Shown here piece by piece: positions 18,686-28,192 of a stretch of DNA of 64,000 nucleotides. The notes below the pieces were generated by a model. That model was not told the DNA's origin, made no database searches, and saw only the letters and a program-made list of their open reading frames with translations. How positions within the stretch are numbered: position 1 is the first letter of the stretch; each line of letters begins with the position of its first letter. A program made the position numbers and the translations under genes. The DNA lies in the NCBI RefSeq assembly GCF_000735695.2, contig NZ_JASZ02000003.1:1-64000 (forward strand), given 5' to 3'. The stretch comes from Kaistella haifensis DSM 19056 (lineage in GTDB: Bacteria > Bacteroidota > Bacteroidia > Flavobacteriales > Weeksellaceae).

Positions 18686-20104
18686 ATGAAAAGAATATTT
18701 CTTTTATTATTATCCGCATCTGCTGTAATCTCTTGTTCGAAAGGAGGCACAACTGCAGGAAGACCTGGATCTAAAACCAAAGGTGAACTAGTTTCTGCAA
18801 GCAAAGGAAAATCTTTCGTTGCAGAGAGACCTTACGGGATGGTTGCAATACCTGCTGGTTCCTATGTAATGGGTTTAGCTGATCAGGATTTTACCAATAC
18901 TCCGGAAAAAGCAAATCTGAAAACGGTTACTGTTTCTTCATTTTTTATGGATGAAACCGAGATTACCAATGCAGAATACAGACTTTTCGTTAATTATGTA
19001 AAAGATTCTATTGCACGTACATTGTTGGCTGAAGCAGCTGGTGATGGCGGTTCTACAGGCGACGGAAAATCAATCGGTGACTTTGCTTATGCTTCAAAAA
19101 AAGCTGGTGGCGAGAAAACAGCTTATCAAGAATTTATGGAATCCCAAGGCGGAAGACAAGGATATGATGAGTCTAAAAAATTAGACTGGTCGGTTCCATT
19201 GACTTGGAAAACTTCAGAATATCCTGATGCGCAATATGCAGAAGTTTTAGAATCAATGTATTTACCGCCAGCAGAAAGAATTAATAATGAAAGAATTCTT
19301 GATACTAGAAAATTACAATATGCTTATAGCTGGGAAGATGTGGAATCTGCTGTAAAAGATAAATCAAGAGGTGCAAATTATTTAAAGAAGGAAAGTATCG
19401 CAGTGTATCCGGATACTACTGTTTGGATCAAGGATTTCAATTATGCTTATAATGAACCCTTATACGACGGATATTTTTGGCACAGTGCTTATAAAAATTA
19501 TCCGGTAGTAGGAGTTACTTGGGATCAGGCAAGAGCTTTTTGTAACTATAGATCAAAAAGAAAATCTGATTATAACGAATCTTTGAAAAAGAAAAAACAA
19601 AAACCAATGTCTTTCCGTCTTCCAACGGAAGCTGAATGGGAATATGCAGCTAGAGGAGGACTTTCTAACGCAACTTATCCATGGGGTCTACCATATTTGC
19701 TAGACGACAGAGGATGTTACCTAGCGAACTTCAAACCAAAACGTGGTAATTATATCGAAGATGAGAAGAAAGGAACCTATACTTACACGGCTCCAGTAAA
19801 ACAATTTAAAAAAAATGGTTACGGGTTATACGATATGGCAGGTAACGTAGCAGAGTGGACAGAATCTCCGTACAATAATTCTACGTATGAGTTTGCATCT
19901 ACCTTAAATCCTTATCTATCAAACCAAGCTTACAGAGAACCAAGAAAAACTGTAAGAGGAGGTTCATGGAAAGATATCGGATACTTATTAATGACTGGTG
20001 CTAGAGATTACGAAAGAAAAGATTCAGCAAGAAGCTACATCGGATTCCGAACTGTACAGGATATTCCTGAAGGTTCAGCTAAATACAAAAAGAGAACAAA
20101 CTAA
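18686..20104 (+). CDS. gldK: Gliding motility lipoprotein GldK
   Basis: 472-residue outer-membrane lipoprotein (lipobox ISC near residue 17) of the type IX secretion/gliding machinery; with GldN it forms a ring under the outer membrane. It has the sulfatase-modifying-factor fold: IPAGSYVMG, FFMDETEITNAEY, RLPTEAEWEYAARGG, LYDMAGNVAEWTES and TVRGGSWKD. The formylglycine-generating activity of that fold is not implied. First gene of gldKLMN. Confidence 0.97.
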   Translation: MKRIFLLLLSASAVISCSKGGTTAGRPGSKTKGELVSASKGKSFVAERPYGMVAIPAGSYVMGLADQDFTNTPEKANLKTVTVSSFFMDETEITNAEYRLFVNYVKDSIARTLLAEAAGDGGSTGDGKSIGDFAYASKKAGGEKTAYQEFMESQGGRQGYDESKKLDWSVPLTWKTSEYPDAQYAEVLESMYLPPAERINNERILDTRKLQYAYSWEDVESAVKDKSRGANYLKKESIAVYPDTTVWIKDFNYAYNEPLYDGYFWHSAYKNYPVVGVTWDQARAFCNYRSKRKSDYNESLKKKKQKPMSFRLPTEAEWEYAARGGLSNATYPWGLPYLLDDRGCYLANFKPKRGNYIEDEKKGTYTYTAPVKQFKKNGYGLYDMAGNVAEWTESPYNNSTYEFASTLNPYLSNQAYREPRKTVRGGSWKDIGYLLMTGARDYERKDSARSYIGFRTVQDIPEGSAKYKKRTN

Positions 20105-20144
20105 AAACAAATAATTAATTTTAACTAAAAAAAATTCAAATAAC

Positions 20145-20831
20145 ATGTTTAAAACTAAAGAAGGAATTTATAATTTCGTTTATTCTATTGGTGCTGCAAT
20201 CGTAATTTTAGGTGCACTTTTCAAAATGACTCACTGGAGTTTGGGACCACTTTCTGGTAACGTAATGTTGGCTATAGGTCTAATTACTGAGGCTATTATT
20301 TTTATCATTTTTGCATTCGATCCTCCTAAAACTGAAGAATCTTATGCATGGGAAAATGTTTATCCTGAATTGCTAGATTCACACGCAACTCCAAATCCAA
20401 GACATTCAACATTGGGAGTTCAATCTGCAGAAGTAAAAGAATTGCAGGTTTCATTGTCTGATAAATTAGATCAAATGCTTGCTGATGCTAAATTAGACGC
20501 TGGTTTATTCGAAAGATTAAGAGCTGGTATTGATAATTTTTCAAATTCTGTTGATCAAATCAATAAAACGGTTGATGTTACAGGTGCTACTCAAAAGTAT
20601 AATGACCAATTGACTCTAGCGGCAAGCCACTTGGAAAGCATGAACGCACTTTATGCACTACAATTAGAACACGGAAAAATGCAATCTGAATATAGTAAAA
20701 AATATGTTGAGAATATGCAGAAATCTGCTGCTCATTCAGAAAAATTCAACGAAGAATTATCAGGATTAACTTCTAACCTCAATAATCTTAATAGAGTATA
20801 CGGCGGAATGCTTAGCGCGATGAAATCATAG
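20145..20831 (+). CDS. gldL: Gliding motility motor protein GldL
   Basis: 228-residue inner-membrane protein. Two N-terminal membrane helices (about 10-30 and 38-58) precede a long cytoplasmic coiled-coil region. GldL with GldM forms the proton-driven motor of T9SS and gliding. Charged membrane residues discussed for the motor are visible: Lys27 and His30 in LFKMTHW, and Glu49 in GLITEAIIF. It lies 40 bp after gldK. Confidence 0.96.
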   Translation: MFKTKEGIYNFVYSIGAAIVILGALFKMTHWSLGPLSGNVMLAIGLITEAIIFIIFAFDPPKTEESYAWENVYPELLDSHATPNPRHSTLGVQSAEVKELQVSLSDKLDQMLADAKLDAGLFERLRAGIDNFSNSVDQINKTVDVTGATQKYNDQLTLAASHLESMNALYALQLEHGKMQSEYSKKYVENMQKSAAHSEKFNEELSGLTSNLNNLNRVYGGMLSAMKS

Positions 20832-20885
20832 TTTTCTAACCATTATTTATTTAAAATTTAAAATTATTAACAAAATTTACTAAAA

Positions 20886-22445
20886 ATGGCACAGGGAAAA
20901 CAGACACCTCGTCAGAAGATGATCAACTTGATGTATCTTGTTTTCATTGCAATGCTCGCAATGCAAATCGACCAGGAAATCATCCGCTCATATAAAGATA
21001 CTACCGGATCTCTGGAAGAAACCAGAGTTCTTACTGAAAACAACAATTCAATCTTTAAAAGGACTTTAGAAGCAAAAGCAAAAAATTCTCCTGAAACTTT
21101 TCAGGCGCCTTTAGATAGCTACAAAGGTTTAGAAGCAAAAGCTGATGACTTAGTTTCAACTATTGAAGGAATGAAAACTTCATTAAGCAAAGAAGCTGAG
21201 TATAACAAAAGTGCAGAAATTCAAGAAAGTTTTGCAGCTCTTAACAATACTGAACCGTCTACCAGTATGTTTTTTGTTGGTGGTGATGAAACTAAACCAT
21301 CAAAAGCCGCTCAAGAATTAAAAACAAAAATAGAAGCTTTCAAAGCTTATATCACCCAAACCTATGGATCTAATCCATTGATGAAAGAAGTGGTAGCAAG
21401 AACGAATAAGCAAATGATCTCTGAGTTCGCAAAACCACAGAATGGTAAAAACTGGTTGCAGTACAAGTTTTACAATCAGCCACTTATTGCGGCATTGTCT
21501 AACCTTGAAGTCATTCAGTCTTCAGCTAGAGGAATCCAAGGGGATGCATTATCAGTAATGCTTCAGGAAAAAGTAGATGCAGATATCAAGTTTGATGCTT
21601 ATCAAGCTATAGTTTCTGCTCCTGCTATTGTAATTCAAGGTGAAGCTGCTCCGGCTTCTGTTGCTATTGGAAATTATTCTAGCAATGTTCCCGGATTATC
21701 TATGCCTGGATTGTCAGTACAAAACGGACAAGGAACTACTACCCTTAATACAAGCGCCTTGGGTGAGCATAAATTCGCTGGTACCATTTCATTCACCGAT
21801 GTGAATGGTAAAGTGATTTCATTACCTTATGATCATACTTATAAAGTAATCGCAGGTGCTCAAGAGTTGAAAGCTCAAAAAGGAGCAATCGTAACTGCTG
21901 ATAAAATGAATGTATTGTACCGAGGATTAGCCAACCCAGTTTCAGGATCAATCTTGGGAGCTGATATGTCGGGCATTTCTCTTTCTGCTGCTGGCGCATC
22001 TGTAAGTGGAAGCGGTGGTAAATGGACTGTAACACCTGGTGCGGGAAGCACGGTAACATTAACGATTTCTGGTAGAGATCCTAAAGGAGGTACAATCTCT
22101 CAGGCATTCCCTTTCAGAATTAAAAATGTTCCGCCGCCAATCGGTCAGGTACAAGGCAAAAACATCGTTTCGATGCCTGCAAGTTCTATTCCTAACCAAA
22201 GAGTAACTGCTGACATGCCAGATTTCGATTTCCCTGTAAGTTTCACTGTAAACAGTTTCATGTTTAAAGTTCCTGGTAAAGCAGCGATGCTTGTAAACGG
22301 AAACTCCATGAGCTCTGTAGCTAATCTTACTAAAGGACTTAGAAATGGCGATATTGCTTATGTATTTAACATCAAAGCGACTGCAACAGGACTTGGAAAC
22401 CAACAATTGCAGAATATCGGAAACGTCATAATAAACGTACAATAA
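20886..22445 (+). CDS. gldM: Gliding motility motor protein GldM
   Basis: 519 residues. One N-terminal membrane helix (MINLMYLVFIAMLAMQ) is followed by a long periplasmic shaft of four domains that reaches the GldK/GldN ring. It transmits motion from the GldL motor. The C-terminal region (MPASSIPNQRVTADMPDFDF and onward) is typical of the last domain. Order and spacing (55 bp after gldL) fit one operon. Confidence 0.96.
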   Translation: MAQGKQTPRQKMINLMYLVFIAMLAMQIDQEIIRSYKDTTGSLEETRVLTENNNSIFKRTLEAKAKNSPETFQAPLDSYKGLEAKADDLVSTIEGMKTSLSKEAEYNKSAEIQESFAALNNTEPSTSMFFVGGDETKPSKAAQELKTKIEAFKAYITQTYGSNPLMKEVVARTNKQMISEFAKPQNGKNWLQYKFYNQPLIAALSNLEVIQSSARGIQGDALSVMLQEKVDADIKFDAYQAIVSAPAIVIQGEAAPASVAIGNYSSNVPGLSMPGLSVQNGQGTTTLNTSALGEHKFAGTISFTDVNGKVISLPYDHTYKVIAGAQELKAQKGAIVTADKMNVLYRGLANPVSGSILGADMSGISLSAAGASVSGSGGKWTVTPGAGSTVTLTISGRDPKGGTISQAFPFRIKNVPPPIGQVQGKNIVSMPASSIPNQRVTADMPDFDFPVSFTVNSFMFKVPGKAAMLVNGNSMSSVANLTKGLRNGDIAYVFNIKATATGLGNQQLQNIGNVIINVQ

Positions 22446-22483
22446 TTACGTTGTAAAATCATATATAATAATTTTCCAGAAAG

Positions 22484-23572
22484 ATGAGAAAGATACTATT
22501 TCTATTTTTAGCTTTAAGTTTTCTAGGGTTAAATGCTCAAAAAAAGAAAAAAACTGTTAGAAAGAAAAAAGCTAAAACAACCAATGTCGCTAAAGCTGAT
22601 GCTGGCGCAAACATGGGAAATGTTGATTCATTGGTCAATGCGTATGCCGCACCAGCTGTTCAAGAAGTGCCTGATGAGCCAATTACTTCAATGTCTATTC
22701 TGAATGCAAAATCTCCGGAATCTTTCAGAAAATACCGCGATCTTGGTCTTGTAAAAAAAGGAGACTCTTTAGTTTCCAATAAAGTTACACCACTGAGTTA
22801 CGGTTATATCGAAGATAAAGATATCTTGAAGAGTATGGTAGTTTGGGAAATTATTGATATGAATGATAAATTGAACCAACCTTTTTACCACAATGAAGAT
22901 GGTTTGGTTTCTAAAAATAAATCTTTATACCAAGTGCTTTTTGATGCCATAAACGATGGTAAAATCAAAGAAGTGTATGACGATGAAATGTTTATGACCA
23001 GATTAAGCCCAGATGCAATTCAAGCCAGAATTAAAAATGCGGTTTTGAGTGACGCTGGTATCAACAAAATGAACGAAAATGGTGGTAAACTTACCGAAGA
23101 GGAGCAAAAAGAATTTACCAACGTTTACGAAACCAAAACTGAAAATGTAAAAGTTCTGAAAATTAAAGGGATGTGGTATATCGACAGAAGAGATAGCCAA
23201 ATGAAGTATAGACTTTTGGGTATCGCTGCAATGGGACAAGATCCTGCGACTATGGGACAGTACGGACCAGATGGGCAACCTTTGGCTTCTAAAGACGAAC
23301 TGATTGACTTGTTCTGGGTATATTACCCAGATGCAAGAGAAGTTTTAGCAAATACCATTGTTTTCAATAGTAAAAACTTGGCTTCTGACATTAGTTTTGA
23401 CGATATCCTTAATGCAAGAAGATTTTCTACCGTGATTTACAAATCAAATAACGGTTTAGGAAATGGGGTGATCAAAGATTACATTCCACGTGATGCAGAT
23501 GCTCAATTGGAAGAAAGCGAAAGAATCAAAGCCCAAATCCTTCAAATGGAAAATGATATGTGGAATTACTAA
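22484..23572 (+). CDS. gldN: Gliding motility protein GldN
   Basis: 362-residue exported protein with a signal peptide (LFLALSFLGLNAQ) and a lysine-rich segment just after it. It is the partner of GldK in the outer-membrane-associated ring of T9SS. Family-like parts are DVVWEIID-type sequence (MVVWEIIDMNDKLN), LFWVYYPDAREVL and DDILNARRFSTVIYK. It ends the gldKLMN operon just before a strong terminator. Confidence 0.96.
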   Translation: MRKILFLFLALSFLGLNAQKKKKTVRKKKAKTTNVAKADAGANMGNVDSLVNAYAAPAVQEVPDEPITSMSILNAKSPESFRKYRDLGLVKKGDSLVSNKVTPLSYGYIEDKDILKSMVVWEIIDMNDKLNQPFYHNEDGLVSKNKSLYQVLFDAINDGKIKEVYDDEMFMTRLSPDAIQARIKNAVLSDAGINKMNENGGKLTEEEQKEFTNVYETKTENVKVLKIKGMWYIDRRDSQMKYRLLGIAAMGQDPATMGQYGPDGQPLASKDELIDLFWVYYPDAREVLANTIVFNSKNLASDISFDDILNARRFSTVIYKSNNGLGNGVIKDYIPRDADAQLEESERIKAQILQMENDMWNY

Positions 23573-23592
23573 AATTCCATTGTAATACAACA

Positions 23593-23625
23593 AAAACCTG
23601 AGTATCTTTACTCAGGTTTTTTTTT
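23593..23625 (+). terminator. Terminator of gldKLMN
   Basis: AAAACCTGAGTA/TACTCAGGTTTT, a 12-bp perfect stem with a 4-nt loop, is followed by five more T. It closes the gld operon. Confidence 0.92.
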
Positions 23626-23635
23626 AACCAAAATG

Positions 23636-23643
23636 TAAGTTTG
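23636..23643 (+). promoter_or_regulatory. -7 promoter element close to a start codon
   Basis: TAAGTTTG (TAnnTTTG) ends 7 bp before the ATG at 23651. If used, the mRNA would have almost no leader. Confidence 0.4.
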
Positions 23644-23650
23644 TTTTAAA

Positions 23651-24679
23651 ATGAAAAATATAGATTATATCATCGTTGGAAGTGGCTATGCAGGACTTTT
23701 TTTTGCCCATCAATTGATAAAAAATAAAAAGAGTTTTGTTCTTTTTTCTGATGAAAATAAAGGCGCATCGCAGGTGTCTGCAGGCATTGTAAATCCTGTG
23801 GTGCTCAAAAGATTTACAACCTTCTGGATGGCAAATGAACAAATAAATTTCTTAGAGCAAATCTTAGATGAAATTCAAGTTTATACCGGTAGAAACTATG
23901 GCATTAAGCAGCCTGTTCAACGTATTTTTCATGATGAAGATGAACAGAAATTATGGCGCAAAAAAGCAGAAAATGAAACGCTACAACCTTTTCTGAATAC
24001 CCATTTTGATTATGCCGAAGGTGTAAATAATCCTTTTAAAACCGGGATTGTAAACCATTCTCTAAGGTTAGCAGTAAGTGATTTTTTTGAAGATTTTTTT
24101 GGCTACCTTTCCAAAGAAAACATCCTTATCTCTGAGCGGTTTGAATATGATTCGCTCAACAAAAACACCTATAAAGATTTTAGATTTAAGCACATTGTTT
24201 TCTGTGAAGGAATGGAGGTGAAGCGTAATCCTTTTTTTAATTTTATCCCTGTAGAACCAAATAAAGGACATCATTTATTGGTGAAATTGGCTCAACCATT
24301 ACCGTCGAAGTTTACCATTAAAAAGAAACATTTCCTGTTTCCACTAAAAGATGGACTTTATTATTATGGCGGCACCTATGATAGAGATGGAAAAGGAGAG
24401 GTCGTAGATCCGGTAGCGGTTCGACAACTGAAAGAAGGATTGCAGGAAATTTATCAGCATCATTTCGATATAGTAGAGGTAAAAGTAGGTTTCAGACCGA
24501 CAGTGAAAGACAGAAGACCTATTTTAGGAAGACATGCCACGGAAGAAAACTATTATATTTTCAACGGTCTCGGTGCAAGAGGTATTCTGAACGGAAGTTA
24601 TTTTTCAGCTCAATTGTATAATTTTATAGAAAACGGAGCAGCCCTAAACGACGAGGTTTCCTTAGAACGTTTTTCATAA
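23651..24679 (+). CDS. FAD-dependent oxidoreductase (DAO family)
   Basis: 342 residues of the D-amino-acid-oxidase/glycine-oxidase family: a dinucleotide-binding YIIVGSGYAGLFFAHQL at the N-terminus, then GASQVSAGIVNPVV, and near the C-terminus VGFRPTVKDRRPILG and FNGLGARGILNGS. The likely role is oxidation of an amine or amino acid in the cytoplasm; the substrate cannot be read from sequence. Single gene between two terminators. Confidence 0.85.
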   Translation: MKNIDYIIVGSGYAGLFFAHQLIKNKKSFVLFSDENKGASQVSAGIVNPVVLKRFTTFWMANEQINFLEQILDEIQVYTGRNYGIKQPVQRIFHDEDEQKLWRKKAENETLQPFLNTHFDYAEGVNNPFKTGIVNHSLRLAVSDFFEDFFGYLSKENILISERFEYDSLNKNTYKDFRFKHIVFCEGMEVKRNPFFNFIPVEPNKGHHLLVKLAQPLPSKFTIKKKHFLFPLKDGLYYYGGTYDRDGKGEVVDPVAVRQLKEGLQEIYQHHFDIVEVKVGFRPTVKDRRPILGRHATEENYYIFNGLGARGILNGSYFSAQLYNFIENGAALNDEVSLERFS

Positions 24680-24720
24680 TTAATATTTTGTTGCCATAGA
24701 CGCCGTGCATTAAATACACA

Positions 24721-24755
24721 AAATCCTCATTAACGATAATGTGTACTGAGGATTT
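24721..24755. terminator. Terminator between convergent genes
   Basis: AAATCCTCA/TGAGGATTT is a 9-bp stem with a 17-nt loop. It lies between the oxidoreductase gene and the end of the dicarboxylate operon. The long loop makes it less certain. Confidence 0.5.
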
Positions 24756-24822
24756 CTGCAAAATACTCATCAAAATTGATGGCGCTGAGACGATTAGGTT
24801 CGGATGCTGAATTTATAATCGG

Positions 24823-25578
24823 TTAGAAACTATTTTTTCTTAAAAACAAAGCTCTACCATATTCAAAATTCATTCTTGCAATATTTAAAACAGAAATTCC
24901 TTGTGGACATTCTATTTCGCACGCTTCAGTGTTGGAACAGTGACCAAAATGCTCAGCATCCATTTGTTTTACCATATTAAACACTCTTTCACTTCGTTCT
25001 TCTTTTCCTTGTGGAAGCAAAACCATGTGACTAATCTTTGCGGAGGTAAATAAGGCAGCACTTGCATTTTTGCACGTTGCTACACAAGCGCCGCAACCAA
25101 TACATGCTGCGGAATCAAAGGCTTCCTCTGCAGTTTGATGGGTAATTGCAATGGCTGTGGCATCCGGCGCTTGACCAGTATTTACCGATACAAAACCACC
25201 GGAAGAAATAATTCTATCAAATGCCGAACGGTCAATTTTCAAATCTTTTTTAACAGGGAAGGCTAATGCACGGAATGGCTCAATAACAATGGTATCTCCA
25301 TCTTTGAAAGACCTTAAGTGAAGCTGACAGGTGGTAGTATGTTCTAATGGTCCATGAGCCAAACCATTAATCATTACCCCACATTGGCCGCAAATGCCTT
25401 CCCGACAATCATGATCAAACTCAACAGGTTCGTCACCTTGCAGGATTAATTTTTCGTTCAAAGTATCCAGCATTTCTAAAAAAGACATATGAGGATTTAA
25501 GTCTTTTAAATCATAATTCACCAGTTTCCCTTCACTCTGATAATTTTTCTGTCTCCATATTTTAAGATGTAAATCCAT
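24823..25578 (-). CDS. sdhB: Succinate dehydrogenase/fumarate reductase FeS subunit
   Basis: 251-residue electron-transfer subunit. Cysteine clusters are visible: CREGICGQC with a later TTCQLH (2Fe-2S), [11 protein letters not shown] and [12 protein letters not shown] (4Fe-4S and 3Fe-4S). It passes electrons between the flavoprotein and the quinone site. Last gene of the leftward operon, 13 bp after sdhA. Direction (succinate oxidation or fumarate reduction) cannot be told from sequence. Confidence 0.95.
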   Translation of the reverse strand: MDLHLKIWRQKNYQSEGKLVNYDLKDLNPHMSFLEMLDTLNEKLILQGDEPVEFDHDCREGICGQCGVMINGLAHGPLEHTTTCQLHLRSFKDGDTIVIEPFRALAFPVKKDLKIDRSAFDRIISSGGFVSVNTGQAPDATAIAITHQTAEEAFDSAACIGCGACVATCKNASAALFTSAKISHMVLLPQGKEERSERVFNMVKQMDAEHFGHCSNTEACEIECPQGISVLNIARMNFEYGRALFLRKNSF

Positions 25579-25591
25579 AGGTTTTTGTGTT

Positions 25592-27508
25592 TTATTTGTA
25601 ACTTCTTACAGTTGGCTGTATTTCTTCAAAAATCAGAGGCTCTTTAATAAGCTCAGGTTCATTGTTTTCACCTTTCCACACCCAAGCTGAAATAAATTGA
25701 AATTCATCATCATTCCTCAAAGCTTCTCCATCCGCGGTTTGAAATTCTTCACGAAAATGTGCACCGCAAGATTCATTTCGGGTTAGAGCATCATAGCACA
25801 TTAATTCACCTATTTCAAAATAATCAGCAACGCGACCAGCTTTTTCAAGTTCAGCGTTCATTGCTTCGGCTTTTCCTGATACTTTTACATCCCTATAAAA
25901 TTCCTGTTTTAGCTTTTTTATCTCTTTGATGGCGAATTTTAAACCTTCTTCATTCCGGGCTAAACCACAATAATCATAAAGTAATTTGCCCAAAGTTTTG
26001 TGGAAATGGTCAACAGTTTTTGTTCCATTAATGTTGATGAAATTTTCAATTTGCTGTTTAATGTGATTTTCAGCTTTCTCAAATTCTACACCATCGGTTG
26101 AGATTTTTCCGGTATGGATTTCCTGAGACAAGTAATTGGCAATGGTATATGGTGCAATAAAATAGCCGTCCACGGAAGCCTGAAGTAGAGAATTGGCTCC
26201 CAATCGATTCGCGCCGTGATCGGCAAAATTAGCTTCTCCTAAAGCAAACAATCCTGGAATGGTGGTCATTAATTCATAATCAACCCAAAGTCCACCCATA
26301 GAAAAATGTGCAGATGGCGAAATCATCATTGGCTCCTGATAGGCGTTATATCCTGTGATTTTCAGATACATATCGAATAAATTGCCATATTTCTCCTCAA
26401 TTTTTTCTTTACCTTGTTCTTTAATTGCTTTAGAAAAATCAAGATATACTGCATTTTTCAACGGTCCTATGCCGAAACCTGCATCTATTCTTTCTTTTGC
26501 AGCTCGCGAGGAAATATCTCGTGGTGCGAGATTTCCGAAAGCAGGATATCGTCTTTCCAGATAATAATCTCTTTCATTTTAAGGGATTTCATTAGGAGGC
26601 CTGGTTTCATTTTCTTTTAAAGGAACCCAGATTCTACCGTCATTTCTCAAAGACTCAGACATCAAAGTTAATTTTGACTGATAATCTCCTGACTGAGGCA
26701 GTGAAGTAGGGTGCACCTGAATCCAGCTGGGTGAAGCCATTAAAGCTCCTTTTTTATGGGCTCTCCAAATGGCAGAAGCATTACAACCCATCGCTAAAGT
26801 CGATAAATAATAGATTTTTCCATAACCTCCTGTAGCCAAAACAACGGCGTGGGCGGCGTGTCTTTCGATTTCTCCAGTATCTAAATTTCTTACAATAATA
26901 CCTCTCGCTTTTCCATCAATGATGACCAAATCCAGCATCTCGTGTCTCGTAAATAACTGAATGCTTTTTTTTCCGACCTGACGCATTAAAGCCTGATAAG
27001 CGCCGAGAAGCAATTGCTGTCCTGTTTGTCCTCTCGCATAAAAAGTTCGGCTTACCTGAACGCCACCAAATGAACGGTTATTCAAATATCCTCCATATTC
27101 TCTTCCAAAAGGAACACCTTGTGCAACAGCTTGGTCGATAAGGTTTAAAGAACATTCTGCCATTCGGTAAACATTGGCTTCACGGGCTCTGAAATCTCCA
27201 CCTTTTAAAGTATCAACAAACATTCGGTACACACTGTCACCATCATTTTTGTAATTTTTAGCGGCATTCACTCCTCCTTGAGCCGCTACAGAATGTGCCC
27301 TTCTCGCACTGTCCTGAAAACAGAATGATTTTACATTATATCCCATCTCACCTAATGAAGCTGCAACCGAGCTCCCAGCTAATCCTGTGCCGACAACAAT
27401 GATATCCAATTTTTTTCTGTTGGCGGGATTGACAAGCTTTGCGGTTTTCTTATAATTTTTCCATTTCTGTTCTAATGGTCCTTCCGGTATCTTTGAATCT
27501 AAGATCAT
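25592..27508 (-). pseudogene. sdhA: SdhA/FrdA flavoprotein with in-frame stop
   Basis: The gene would encode 638 residues of the flavoprotein subunit that interconverts succinate and fumarate, but one TAA (26579-26581) splits it after residue 309. The first part has the FAD fold [15 protein letters not shown], the expected FAD-linked His72 in [11 protein letters not shown], and LATGGYGK. After the stop the same frame continues with NERDYYLERRYP and ISSRAAKERID, then the substrate-binding C-terminal half. Relatives have a glutamate at this place, so one GAA to TAA change explains it. The options are a true inactivating mutation, a sequencing error, or readthrough. The second part could restart at the ATG at 26461, but that product would lack FAD-binding. 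Confidence 0.9.
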
Positions 27509-27519
27509 ACTGTCAAAAT

Positions 27520-28176
27520 TTAGCGGTTAGTGAAGAATATATAAATAGGCATTAATGCAAAGCTACAACATATGATTAGTGAATACGCGATTCCAGCATT
27601 TTTAAACCATCTTACAAATTTCGGATGAAAAACACCTAAAGTTCTAACTGCACTTTGAATTCCGTGAATCAAGTGATAGCACAACGCAATCATTGAAACC
27701 ACATAAATGAGCACAAACCACCATTCTTTAAAAACAGTTATGACTAAAATGTACAAATCTTTATTTCCATTATCATCCAAAGGAAGATTACCAAATTTAT
27801 AGACGTACCAAAAATTCTGAAAATGAATTACAAGGAAGATTAAAATCAATGTTCCCAAAATTCCCATATTTCTGGAAGCCCATGTACTGGCTCTTTTTCT
27901 GTTGTCGGTTGTGTAATTTCCTCCTGATTTTCGATTTCTTAAAGTAATAATTAATCCATCCACGGCATGCACGATGATGCTCGTATATAAAACATACGAA
28001 ACGATTTTAATAATTATATTTCCTGACAAAAAATGTGAATAGGCATTGAATTGAAGATGAGCCTGCTCCTGCGGTAAAAAGAGCTGAAGATTTCCAAGGA
28101 AATGAATCAACAGAAAGAAACTAAGGAACAACCCGGTAGCGCACATCAGTATTTTTCGTGATAACGTAGACAGCAT
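27520..28176 (-). CDS. sdhC: Succinate dehydrogenase cytochrome b subunit
   Basis: 218-residue inner-membrane cytochrome b558-type subunit with five expected helices: [20 protein letters not shown], then [20 protein letters not shown] and [15 protein letters not shown]. Histidines in these helices (IHFLGN, YHLIHG) suit heme ligation. It anchors SdhA and SdhB and holds the quinone site. It lies 11 bp upstream of sdhA. Confidence 0.92.
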   Translation of the reverse strand: MLSTLSRKILMCATGLFLSFFLLIHFLGNLQLFLPQEQAHLQFNAYSHFLSGNIIIKIVSYVLYTSIIVHAVDGLIITLRNRKSGGNYTTDNRKRASTWASRNMGILGTLILIFLVIHFQNFWYVYKFGNLPLDDNGNKDLYILVITVFKEWWFVLIYVVSMIALCYHLIHGIQSAVRTLGVFHPKFVRWFKNAGIAYSLIICCSFALMPIYIFFTNR

Positions 28177-28192
28177 ATTGTATGTTTTATGA

